Shown here: piece after piece, positions 36,301-45,024 of the stretch | How positions within the stretch are numbered: the stretch's first letter is position 1 | Layout: each line of letters begins with the position of its first letter | Assembly: GCA_011037195.1 (NCBI GenBank) | Contig: JAAEAF010000094.1 | Span: 1 to 64,000 of the forward strand | Origin: Triatoma infestans | Taxonomy: Eukaryota; Arthropoda; Insecta; Hemiptera; Reduviidae | Reading direction: 5' to 3' | DNA: 64,000 nucleotides | Translations under genes and position numbers: made by a program | Notes under the pieces: generated by a model | What the model was told of the DNA's origin: nothing | The model's database searches: none | The model's input: only the letters and a program-made list of their open reading frames with translations

Positions 36301-37178
36301 TACAAAGAACATAAAAAAAAAGTGTTAGCAAATATTAGCAAGAGTAATAAAAAAAAAATATATTATTTCAGATAAGTTCAAAACTCTTTCACTGCCAATT
36401 GCTTCATTTACATCGTTTAAGGTCAATTGACATAAACTGACGGATGGTGAAAATTAAAATAAAAAAAAATTAAAACAAAAAATGTATGTAAATAATTACC
36501 AAATTATTTTTTAATGATATAATAAATTCAATATTTATAAATAATTAATAATTAGTTTGTGGCATAAAAAAAAGAGAAAAAACTACTTATCAATATAGTG
36601 AGAAACGCAAATCAGATAAGATTATCATTTAACAAATTTAACTTTTGTGGGTGTGTTTTATAATACATCGAACACTCCTTTACATATTTATTTTAATTAT
36701 TGTAAATACAGTGTTAAGTAACGCAAGCTAGGAACGACTGTTATTTTTCAATTACAAACACTCAAGTTACCTTTTTTGGTTAAAGAAATGTTTAACGAAA
36801 AAAAGAAAAAACGGCTGACAAAAAATATTCCATTTAAAACAGTTTTATATTATTGTTATACACAATACTTCCTCCCAAAAATAGGTTAGCTCAGTTTTTT
36901 AAGAATATTAACTAGGCAGTACTTCAAAATTTCTTTAATTATCAACAAAATTTTGTATTAACTTAATTTTTTTTTAGATAATAAATAATAGCAGATTTTA
37001 TCATAAATCAAAATTACAAATAAAAGGTAGGTACTTGTGCAATATGTTTTAAAGCAAGAATAAATATTTACTTACCGAAATCCACAAAATGTTTTATAGA
37101 CAATGGTGATGGATTAAACTGTGAATAAAAGTCTATCATTTTGGATAAATTACTGAATTGTTTAGGTGTCAACCTCAT
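24163..37178 (-). CDS. Pdk: Mitochondrial pyruvate dehydrogenase kinase, 8 exons, complete
   Basis: Phosphorylates the E1-alpha subunit of pyruvate dehydrogenase in the mitochondrial matrix, switching the complex off (family knowledge). Exons: 37076-37178, 30298-30505, 29173-29357, 28903-29079, 27366-27529, 26136-26250, 24413-24522, 24163-24321. They total 1,221 nt and give 406 residues, the usual length for PDK/BCKDK kinases. The N terminus ([20 protein letters not shown]) is the canonical PDK start. Visible motifs: H-region [16 protein letters not shown]-box [15 protein letters not shown]1 box DKGGGIPR, G2 box GYGYGLP, and the C-terminal DW motif in VPVGDWSTN. These GHKL ATP-site motifs are intact. 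No long mitochondrial presequence is visible. Intron 1 is about 6.6 kb. PDK is favoured over BCKDK by its N terminus and DW motif. Confidence 0.96.
24413..24522 (-). CDS. Pdk: Pdk exon 7, G2 box
   Basis: [20 protein letters not shown] is the G2 box and next helix. Phase 0 out. Confidence 0.96.
24625..25047 (+). mobile_element. Family H repeat copy, head missing
   Basis: Interior AAATATTTCAAATACAAATG; end AGAGAAAGAGAAAGTAAAA. In Pdk intron 6. Confidence 0.6.
25150..25372 (+). repeat. Dispersed 220-bp direct repeat, family D
   Basis: Second copy, in Pdk intron 6. Confidence 0.75.
25858..26078 (-). repeat. SINE-like repeat, family B
   Basis: Second copy. Its right end, read on the minus strand (GTTAGTCTAAAGGGTAGCGC), resembles a tRNA box A head. 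In Pdk intron 6, just past exon 6. Confidence 0.62.
26136..26250 (-). CDS. Pdk: Pdk exon 6, G1 box
   Basis: SDKGGGIPR is the G1 box; [12 protein letters not shown] is the following PDK lid region. Leaves in phase 1. Confidence 0.96.
26331..26487 (+). repeat. Family C repeat with TATA box
   Basis: Homologous to 35085-35242: CATGACTTC, CCCAGTATAAAA, GGCTGCGCTGGCGATTGAT, GTTCGTTTAGTT, ACTTCACCCCC. Reminiscent of an LTR core promoter. In Pdk intron 5. Confidence 0.65.
27366..27529 (-). CDS. Pdk: Pdk exon 5, N-box
   Basis: [20 protein letters not shown] contains the Glu and Asn of the GHKL N-box that coordinates Mg-ATP. Phase 0 out. Confidence 0.96.
27588..28669 (+). mobile_element. Family H repeat copy, long
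   Basis: Head ATCTGGTGTGAAACATTCAC; two tandem-like interiors (TTTCAAATAAAAGTGATA at 27822 and 28110); end ACTAGGGACAAGAGGAAGT. In Pdk intron 4. Confidence 0.65.
28903..29079 (-). CDS. Pdk: Pdk exon 4
   Basis: [20 protein letters not shown], then a DRYYLASPQ motif, all PDK-typical. Donor gtacgt; phase 1. Confidence 0.94.
29173..29357 (-). CDS. Pdk: Pdk exon 3, H-region
   Basis: [20 protein letters not shown] includes the conserved histidine region; [19 protein letters not shown] follows. Leaves in phase 1. Confidence 0.95.
29364..30235 (+). mobile_element. Family H repeat copy
   Basis: Head ATCTGGCTTGAAACGCTCAC and GACTTTCGCTTACTACAA; interior TTTCAAATAAAAGTGACA. The end is eroded. In Pdk intron 2. 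Confidence 0.65.
30298..30505 (-). CDS. Pdk: Pdk exon 2, N-terminal helical domain
   Basis: [20 protein letters not shown] and [13 protein letters not shown] are conserved in the four-helix regulatory domain of PDKs. Leaves in phase 2. Confidence 0.95.
30924..30965 (-). ncRNA. Hammerhead ribozyme motif (left arm)
   Basis: Minus strand: CTGACGA at 30959-30953, a perfect helix II GGAT-AAAA-ATCC, GAAAG, then GTC at 30932-30930. Core boxes are intact; helix III is weakened (AGCGGT). Confidence 0.65.
31137..31178 (+). ncRNA. Hammerhead ribozyme motif (right arm)
   Basis: CTGACGA at 31143-31149, GAAAC at 31163-31167, ACCGGT helix III, GTC ending at 31172. Helix II is mutated (GAAA opposite ATCC), so activity is doubtful. 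Confidence 0.55.
32108..32645 (+). mobile_element. Family H repeat copy
   Basis: Head AATCTGGTGGAGGTAACACA; end CATCAGTAAAAGAAAGTTAA. In Pdk intron 1. Confidence 0.6.
34195..34430 (-). mobile_element. tRNA-derived SINE, family A, fullest copy
   Basis: On the minus strand: TAGCTAAGTGATTAGCGTAC (box A-like), GGGTTCGAGTCC (box B), TCCTAGGAGCCTCTA, CACTGTCCGG, and a GCGCCTTAAATAAA tail. Nested in a family H repeat. Confidence 0.8.
34777..34792. repeat. (GT)n microsatellite
   Basis: Eight GT units inside a family H repeat. Confidence 0.85.
35085..35242 (+). repeat. Family C repeat with TATA box
   Basis: Second copy; TATAAAA at 35142-35148. In Pdk intron 1, directly after a family H repeat. Confidence 0.65.
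35245..37075. other. Pdk intron 1, AT-rich part
   Basis: Very AT-rich with many A/T homopolymers; no coding frame or named repeat was recognised. Confidence 0.45.
37076..37178 (-). CDS. Pdk: Pdk exon 1, start codon
   Basis: ATG at 37178-37176, then [32 protein letters not shown]: the strongly conserved PDK N terminus. Phase 1 at the gtaag donor. Confidence 0.95.
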
Positions 37179-38955
37179 TTTCGTTCCAAATTAGCCCTAA
37201 CAGACGGAAGAAAGAAACCGAGAAATCACAAAAAGAAATGAATAGAGTCTTGTAATGTAGTATCACTTGTAACCTTGAAGTTATTGCAAAAGATGAGTTT
37301 GAGTTTGTTGCTATTTATTATGTAGAATGACGATTTTCGCACATTGCCACCTTATTTAATGAAAACAGTCAATATTACATAATAAAAGTTAAAAAAAAAT
37401 TAAAGATAACGAAATAACATCACTACTACCTCATTGTATTTTGAACCGGCATTGTAACTCTACCAAAAATGAAAACTACAAGATAAAACGATAAAATGCT
37501 CCAATCAAGTCGAGTATATCCGACTGGCCAATCGAAACCTTGACAATCGAATGTTGTACAGTAATGGGGGTAACGTACGCAAAATTGTAATAGAGGGGCA
37601 AACCACATTTGGAGAATCGACTTCGGACCTGTCTACTTCATTAAAATAAAATATGATGCATGAAACATGTCAATGTTTTATGATAATTTTTGTAGTCCTC
37701 CAGTAAACATATTATCGTCAAGCCTAGAATTTTTAAAATTAATTTAAATTATCTTTAATTTTAAACACTTTGGAATAGTACAATAATATATTGACATTTC
37801 ATGAGATGGCCTTCGAATGGTGGAGTCATTTAAGATAAAATTGCTTTAGAGTAATGTGATATTTTGTATAAGACAAATTTTTAACAGAAATTTTCATGAC
37901 ACACTGTTTACGATAACAAAGGAGGGTTACATTTACATTTTTAGAGCTTCTAAGCGAAATTTCATTACTGAGATTTCAAAAGATTAGGCACCTAAAATTA
38001 TTTCTTGAAAAAATTTCTGAAATAATAGTGACGGACGTCTGGTGATATGTATACGTTTTAGTAAGTATAGCGATTGTTCTTAAAATATTTAAAGAAAAAA
38101 ACTGTAAAGTAAAATTTTAGTTGCGGTTTACAGTTTTTTAACCGTGATTTTCTTACAAATACGAGGCATTGTAAAATGGAGCCCCAATTTGCGCCTTTTG
38201 GTAATTATGACCCTGCCTAAACAGAAAATCAAATTTGAACTTCTTAAGATTTTTACATAGTTTTTAAGGATTAACATATCTGATAAAAATTCACTAACAA
38301 AACCTAGTTTTGAAAATTTCCGAGATCTAATCTTAAAAGGTTTTATCATGGATCCCTTATAGAATTTAACCAAATCATAGGAAATCCTGAAAAAAAATTA
38401 CCTTAAGGGTACAAATGTGTAATTGTTACTTTTTCCCACCCCATTACACTATTCTTCGCAAAATAACAAATAAACAAGTTGAATGAAAAACATTTTGGTT
38501 GGGATATGATTTCCAGGTCAATGTCATCAAACATTTAACACTTTTATCCGTCTCAAATATTTCCTGAATTCAATCTAAAATCCATTCTTCCTGTTTGCCC
38601 TGAGTAGATTTTTAAAGGCCAATATGATTTCATGGAATAGCTCTGTGATTCTTTTAATTTTATTCTTACTATTTTGCATCAACGAAACTAATAACTATAT
38701 TCGAATATAACATTTAATTTATTTCAGGATTTATTTTTTTTTTACGTTATTTAATTGTCTGAGTAGGTATCACTAATTTTGTTCGATTTTCACTGAAAAA
38801 TGGGCGATTTAAAAAAGATCTATAATTAAAGCTCTTTTAGTACTGTCATTTGGAATTATTGCAGGGTTAAAAGTATGCTGGAACACTGGAATAAAGTGGG
38901 CATCTGAGTAAGACTAAACGTATCCATCCAAAATTCATATTTTAGCTCCCTTTTT
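37179..38955. other. Pdk 5' flank
   Basis: Presumed promoter and 5' UTR of Pdk at its left end. No convincing TATA box or CpG-rich block. 37930-38400 has scraps resembling family H interiors. The rest is unassigned. Confidence 0.45.
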
Positions 38956-38956
38956 A

Positions 38957-40310
38957 TTCTACCTACCTACCGGCCCTACAAGGACCTGGGCCTCGTCCAC
39001 TATTCTTTGCCATTCGGCTCTGTCATGGGTGTATCTCCGCCATCTTCTGACACTCATCCCTCTCAAAAATTCCTCCATACCATCCAACCATCTCATACGA
39101 GGCCTCCCTCTATTACGGCTTCCTCCTGGCTTTCCTTCCAAAAGTTTCCTTGGAATCCTGTTTTGGGCATTCTTTCCACATGTCCAAGCCATCTTAACTG
39201 GTTCTTCCTTACAAAAGATACCAGATCTGGTTTCCCAAACATCTGCCGAAGCTCCTCATTTCTTCTAATTCTCCAGCGCCCACTTTCGCAGACAGGTCCA
39301 AATATTCGTCGGAGTGCTTTTCTTTCCCATATGTTAAGGAGTTTTTCAGTATTGTGAGTACCCAACGTTCACAACCATACGCAACCACAGGCCGAATATT
39401 GTTTTGTAAATTAGCTCTGCTTGTTAAACTCCTGAATTTCAACGGCTTCTGAAGAGCGAATAACATCTGTTGCCTCCGCCACTCGTGCTTTTATTTCTTC
39501 TACTTCCAGTCTCAGTGCTCCCAGATATTTAAACTGGCTTGCGAATTTGAACACGTGATTTCCAAGGCTCACACTGGATTCCACCCGACCTGGAATCCTA
39601 GGTTTTTTCATAGAAAGTTTTCTCTTCATTTGTTTGCGGCCATCTTCCTTGCTGCAGCTTCGAATTCTTCAAAAACTCCAGCTAGCGCTGACACCGATCG
39701 AGCCGACAGCACATACCGTTGCAATAATGTTGACTCATAAATAGTGCCATTCGGGTTAGTGCGAATAGCACGTACCGCCATCTCTAGGCTATATTAAACA
39801 GGATGGGGTAAGGGGGTCGTCTTTCCTCAAGCCGTCCTTCACTAAGAAGGAATCCGACAGTAATCCTTGCACCTAAACTTTACAGCTGCTACTTGCAAGG
39901 GTCATTTTAGTAAACCTAACCAGCTTTCTCGGCACTTCCAGAGTAAGCATGGCCTTCACTAGTTCCGCTCTCTTAGTACTGTCGTAAGCCTGCATGAAAT
40001 CAATGAAAAGATGGTGAAGTTCAATATCAAATTCGCAGGTCTTTTCAAGCATCTGTCTGAGGGCAAAAATGTGGTCCGATGGTCGATCTAAATCCGCACT
40101 GATACTATCCAAGGGAGTTTTCTGAACAGTGTTGAAGCATTTGATTTAAGAGTATGGTGAATATTTTATACTCCCGCCCAGCAAAGATGAGCCTCTATAA
40201 TTATCACATTTTAATCTATCCCATTCCTTATATACAGGGCACACTATAGCAAGGGTCCACTCTTTTGGTATCTTTTCCTTCAACCATACGTCTAGCACCA
40301 GAGTATATTG
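38957..40310 (-). mobile_element. RTE-type non-LTR retrotransposon fragment
   Basis: The minus strand encodes, in broken frames, an RTE-like RT: KEWDRLKCDNYRGSSLL (about 40240), then LRQMLEKTCEFDIELHHLF, IDFMQAYDSTKRAELVKAM, then the C-terminal region WERKALRRIFGP, NQLRWLGHVERMPKTGF, RGRPRMRWLDGMEE. The FIDFxQAYDS and LRWLGHVxRM motifs are diagnostic of RTE elements. Several frameshifts; the central YADD region is lost. The 5' part is missing. Confidence 0.88.
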
Positions 40311-40399
40311 TTACGCAGCCACTAGTGCCAACTAGGAGAGGAAGTAGGAACCTTAAGTTCTCTTAGTGGCCGCTAGGAAGCGCTGGCGCCGCGCTCTAG

Positions 40400-42270
40400 T
40401 TCTGGAGGAAGTGATATTTTTGAGAGAAATGCAAGACAAAATTGAGAGGGGCCAGGATGAAACGAAAGACGAAATAAAGAAGAGCCGAGAGGTATTGAAA
40501 AGAGGTGGGATGAAATGAGAGAAGAAATAAAAAGTGAGATAAATAAGAGCTGACAAGAAACGGTAGAAAGTTTAGTGGCACTAGCGAATGATGGGGAAGA
40601 TGGTGAAGGTGAGGGCGAAAGAGAAGTCGATAGAGAAGGACCTGAGAGAGAAGTTGAACGTGAAGGTGCGGAAAGTGAAAGTGAAAATTTATTGGTGGGA
40701 ACTGAAAGCGATCAGAATAACCAGAAAACTGTACAGCATGTTCCATTTAGTACCCTGCCTACTACCGTGCTCGTAGAAGATGAAAGTGGTGATTCAAGTC
40801 AGCACGAAGAAACTCATGGAGAAAGTGAAGGATTGGAACTCGAAGAAATAGTGCTTGGAGGTGAACAGTAAGAAAGACGCTCGGGACAAAGTGGTCAGGG
40901 CCAAGTGAGTAATCTTGCTCCTCAGTCGATGCAAGGGGCTATTAAAAGTAGAAACACCGGTTCAAAATTTTCAGATGGTTTCTGAGTAGACTCTGGCAAT
41001 TCATTGGTATTCATTGATCCATCTTCATTGAGGCGTTCAACTAACACGTCTTCGGCAAGCAGTAGTAACCACCATGGGGTTACTATGACTACAACAGCTG
41101 GTTGTTTGGCTAGTAGTTTAGCTATTGTACTTCGACAAATTGCAGATCCTTTAGGCAGTTTACTTAATGTTAGTGCATCACAGCAACAACCTGTGCCAAT
41201 TATACAGACCTATGTAGAAAGACCGTTAAAACCACCGTGGGATTGGCTTTTGAGAGTAACAGATTCAACCGAATCTCAATTACGCTTTGGTTCTCTTTGT
41301 CGAAATCTCTTCCGACAGCTTCAGATCCTGCACATCCTCATCATCCTCTCTACCACGGTTCAGGTTCCTCAAGCTCGAACAGTGGTAATAGAGGTAGCGC
41401 TAGTAATAGCGGAATTGGTGGTCTTTCGAGTGGTGGTACTACTTCTGGAAGTACATCAAGATCTACTACACAGTCTTCGCATCACCCTGGAGGTATTTCT
41501 TCGGCTCCTTCAACTACGATTGTGGTTTTACCGCTAATTCCGACTCTTCCAGACCATCTAGGGATCGTGATGGTGGCAATGAAGGCCAGTTTGCCCGAAG
41601 GGAATTGCTGATGTACTATTTGTCATTGATGAGATGTCATAATTCCGAACATGCTGATTCATTACCAGTACTGGATGTATCTTCTCTCAGACATATAGCA
41701 TACGTGTTCGATGCTCTGATCTACCTGTTGAGGTCTGGTTCTGATCAGAATCCTGTACTTAAGGAAGCTGCACTACCTAAAACAAGGACTCAGCCAGATG
41801 AAAATGAGAACGATGAAGCGGAAGACGATATGCCATTAGCACCAATCGCTATGGAGAGAAAACCTGTGGAAGGAGTAGAACCCTAGGAACAGCAGGAAAG
41901 GCTAGGCGGCATCAATTTTTCCAGAGATCAGATTCAACATTATGGCTCAGCTACAGTCCACCAGATCCATTAGAGATGCCAGTGGCACGAGCATTACCAT
42001 TAGCTGATCAGCCTCATCTGTTGCAACCGAATACAACTAGAGATCAGTTGTTTGGTGTACCTAAACAGCCAGTGAACATCAGCGAGCATCAAGGACTCAG
42101 TCCTACAAACACTCAGCTTGGTACTTTACCTACACGTTTGGGATTTTCATTAAGACCCGAAAGTGCACATCGCTCTGAACCAGAACTAAAAAGAGACAGG
42201 CAGAGCAATGGAGACCGAACAAGAAAGTGGCACTAGTGGCCCACTGGATATAGAGTTAGATACAACTATA
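40400..42270 (+). pseudogene. hyd: Decayed intronless copy of hyd/UBR5 (E3 ubiquitin ligase)
   Basis: Reading across frames gives a string of UBR5-like segments in the right order: VEDESGDSSQHE (40765), NLAPQSMQ (40913), LVFIDPSSLRRST (41000), RQIADPLGSLLN (41132), LKPPWDWLLRVTDSTESQLR (41228), ASDPAHPHHPLYH (41323), LMYYLSLMRCHNSEHADSLP and VLDVSSLRHIAYVFDALIYL (41605-41722), SDSTLWLSYSPPDPLE (41930), ALPLADQPHLLQPNTTRDQL (41985). In-frame stops occur at 40869, 40982 and 41883, with frameshifts near 41260 and 41590. The MLLE and HECT domains are absent. No intron is visible over about 1.8 kb. This fits a truncated retrocopy. The loss of frame makes it nonfunctional as a ligase. Confidence 0.88.
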
Positions 42271-42289
42271 CCAAGCCAGGCATTTCCCT

Positions 42290-42381
42290 CTGGCCTCCAC
42301 CATTAAAGATGTATTTCTTTGGTCGTAAGGTACAATTGGCAGGAAAAAGCATTTGTATGCATCTCTAATGGTGGGGGCCAG
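42290..42381. repeat. 22-bp imperfect inverted repeat with 48-nt loop
   Basis: CTGGCCTCCACCATTAAAGA (42290 on) pairs with the reverse complement of TCTCTAATGGTGGGGGCCAG ending at 42381; two mismatches. It lies at the 3' edge of the hyd/UBR5-like pseudogene. Confidence 0.75.
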
Positions 42382-42384
42382 TTC

Positions 42385-43190
42385 GAGCAAGAGCCCCGAA
42401 TTAATGAGGAGTAAAATTTATAATAAAATAGTACTTTTCTTCTTATTCAATCAAAAAACCGTTATAATATGATTTTGAAATTTCTTATAAGAATCATGTT
42501 TTCATTCATAACTTGTATAATATGCTCAAAGAAAAAAATCGTTCAAGTAAATTTTCTTACAAAAAATAGAGGAATCTATTTCTTAAATAAAAACCACACC
42601 TCCCCATTTGAAAAAATGAAGTTGGTGCCTGTATCTCGCTTCTCTAAGCACCAAAACAAATTTGCAAATTAAATTTGGATTTCTAACAAAAAAACTACGG
42701 GGACACGTATTTTTTAGTTTTTTCTAGCTATCTTAGTTTCCGAGAAAAAGTCGTTATCCATATACCTTGGGACACCCTGTATTTTATTAATTTAGCGTCA
42801 GAAGTGGGTGTTTTTATGACTTGACACTAATCAACTTATGTTTTAGAATTAAAGGAGTAGTGAATTAGCCATATTTTCAGTGACCGTAAGGCTGTAGCAA
42901 TTCGAAACAATGGCTCCCAAACATCACTCATACACCGCATCGAGTAGTTTGTGTTTAGCCCCCACGATGTGGCTTCATCCCCATTTTTAATAACCCACCA
43001 CTTCTACTGAGATAGTGCCCGCAAGAGAAGTTATTTGGGGAGAAGTGACCACATCTCAGTCTCCAACACTTCGTCAGAACAGTACACAATACACTTACAC
43101 TACATGTACCTACTCTTTACAGACAAGGACAAACACAGTACAAAATCTAGGGTCTCCGTCCCTAGTTAATTGGCGTAAGACAAGGGAGAA
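42385..43190. other. Unassigned stretch with ACACCCTGTA end motif
   Basis: AT-rich; 42690-42785 ends in TTGGGACACCCTGTATTT, a motif often seen at ends of insect repeats. No gene seen. Confidence 0.4.
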
Positions 43191-43194
43191 GGAA

Positions 43195-43402
43195 GGGGTT
43201 AGCTCAGTGGTAGCACGCTAAACTAGTAACGCGGAGGTCCCTGGTACGAATCCAGCATGTTGCCCTTAGATTCTCTCTTCCTACAAGCCTCTACAACTCT
43301 CTGTACGGTGATGGGCAGTGTTGTCTGTAGCTAGAGAACACTGCTTGGAGGCCGTCAGTACACTGAGAAGGCTCCAGGAGGTACAATAAATCTTTCAGGT
43401 CG
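43195..43402 (+). mobile_element. tRNA-derived SINE, family A
   Basis: Box A TAGCTCAGTGGTAGCACGC (43200-43218) and box B GGTACGAATCC (43243-43253), then a non-tRNA body with TCTTCCTACAAGCCTCTACA. Not a true tRNA: the body continues without an acceptor stem. Confidence 0.8.
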
Positions 43403-43879
43403 CAGTGCAGTAATCAATACCCTACAACAATCTACTTAGACAATCATATACTGTAATGTTAACTATTTCTCCATAATGGATCTCAGTAGATCCTCCCCTA
43501 GATCTAGTTAATTTGGATTAAAATAACTTCTATTTAAAACTTTTAAAAACATAGGCAAATATTATTTTGTCACATTTATGCGATGCAAATCTTAGATCTT
43601 TGGTGATTTGGGTTTCCATCAGTCACAACACTAAATTATTTAGAGACTTTTTCCTTATACCTATTTGATTGTTGAACTTGTCAATATTCAGATTTATACT
43701 TGATAACTATATCGTGATGGATCCACTGTGGGGAAATTGAACTATCAGCTTCTTCTGGAATCTTGGCGTTACTGCGGATATCCGAACCTAGTAACACTTA
43801 AACTGGGACAGTCTCTCTCTACACACATAAATGTCTGCAAAGATAATTGAAGTGGGTAACTACTAGAGCGTAGTTGTTT

Positions 43880-44140
43880 TGATAGAGAGCTTGGAGCTCT
43901 ATAGTGCGAAATATCAAGTCCTGCTTCTTTTTGTATCATCGACTGATTTCGGGCATTCACCCATTTTGAAGATATCCCAAATAAACAGTATGTTCATACA
44001 CCTAAACAAGGCAAAATCATTAGCTTCCACACTCTGGAGAGCAATACTTGGCCTGTGAGTATGTTAAACCCAAGTAGTTACATACATATCAACTTACTGT
44101 AGTACTAGTATGTAATAACTATAAAAAGAAGCAGGCTACC
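43880..44140. repeat. Degenerate PLE LTR-like unit
   Basis: 43920-43975 on the minus strand retains GGGTGAATGCCCGAAAT and GTCGATGAT but has lost CUGANGA. 44119-44135 retains AAAAAGAAGCAGGCTA from the opposite arm. Confidence 0.6.
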
Positions 44141-44525
44141 ATGGCCTACCCATAGTCTACCCTGTAGCTCACCAGGTACGGTTATCCAAACTCAAGTCGT
44201 AGGATTTTTGGCTTTACAGCCATTCCTACATATCTAATATCCAGACATATTCTTTAAAACAATCCAGATTTGGAAGGTATTAAAGAAAAAGATGTGGCTC
44301 TAAAATTAAAACTATTGCGATCTAGCTTTTCGCTTAGGTATCAGAGCTCGTAGTTAAAATATAGTCGCCAAAGAAATGTACATGATATATATTGGTTCTT
44401 TACCAAATAGGAGATGGCTAATCTGCTCGCAAAAAGAATGCAAAAAAAAAACAATTTAGTTATTTCGCTAAAAAACTTTCCCTGGAGACCTTAAAACATG
44501 CATTTCTCCCCATCTAGAACACACA

Positions 44526-45020
44526 CACAAAATCTGGTGTGAAACACTCACACGACTTTCTGTTACTGCAGTTTTCAAGATGTAAATGACAAATTTTTTT
44601 TCAAATTTACAATTTGTACTAAATGTTTGCTTTTCTTCAATTTGATATCCAATTGGAGAATCTAAACTTAATAAAATGACTTATTTTTTTTTAGGGTATC
44701 ATACACTGCCCCCTCCACCAAAACTAAATGAACTTGCACGCAAGTTAGTGTTCCAAGTTTAAAAAGAAATCGTTTGGAGCCGTTTTCTAGCAAATCGCAA
44801 AAAATTAAAAATCCATTCAATAAAGTGGAACTTGCGGTTGAGGAATTTAGACAAGTAAGTTTCTACCGGACGCTATGCTTCATTTTTGAGCTATGCTGTT
44901 CACACACACACAATTTTCTAAAACGCACTTATTAGGATTCAGGGGACCTGAAAACTTAATATTGAAAATTTGATACGATTACAATATTTCCCTCTAACAG
45001 CAGTTAGAGAAAATAAAAAT
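44526..45020 (+). mobile_element. Family H repeat copy
   Basis: Head AATCTGGTGTGAAACACTCA and CGACTTTCTGTTACTGCA; end TCTAACAGCAGTTAGAGAAA. Between Pdk and the DLGAP-family gene. Confidence 0.7.
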
Positions 45021-45024
45021 ATGA

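Noticed and set aside
39007..39357. A 116-codon plus-strand frame
   Set aside because: It is the antisense shadow of the RTE element C-terminal region.
41004..41611. Two overlapping plus-strand frames of 177 and 124 codons as a novel Ser/Gly-rich gene
   Set aside because: Both are pieces of the hyd/UBR5-like relic in different frames, joined by a frameshift near 41260.
43195..43260. A functional tRNA gene
   Set aside because: Boxes A and B are present, but there is no acceptor stem or complete cloverleaf. The unit continues into a body shared with four other copies, so it is a SINE.
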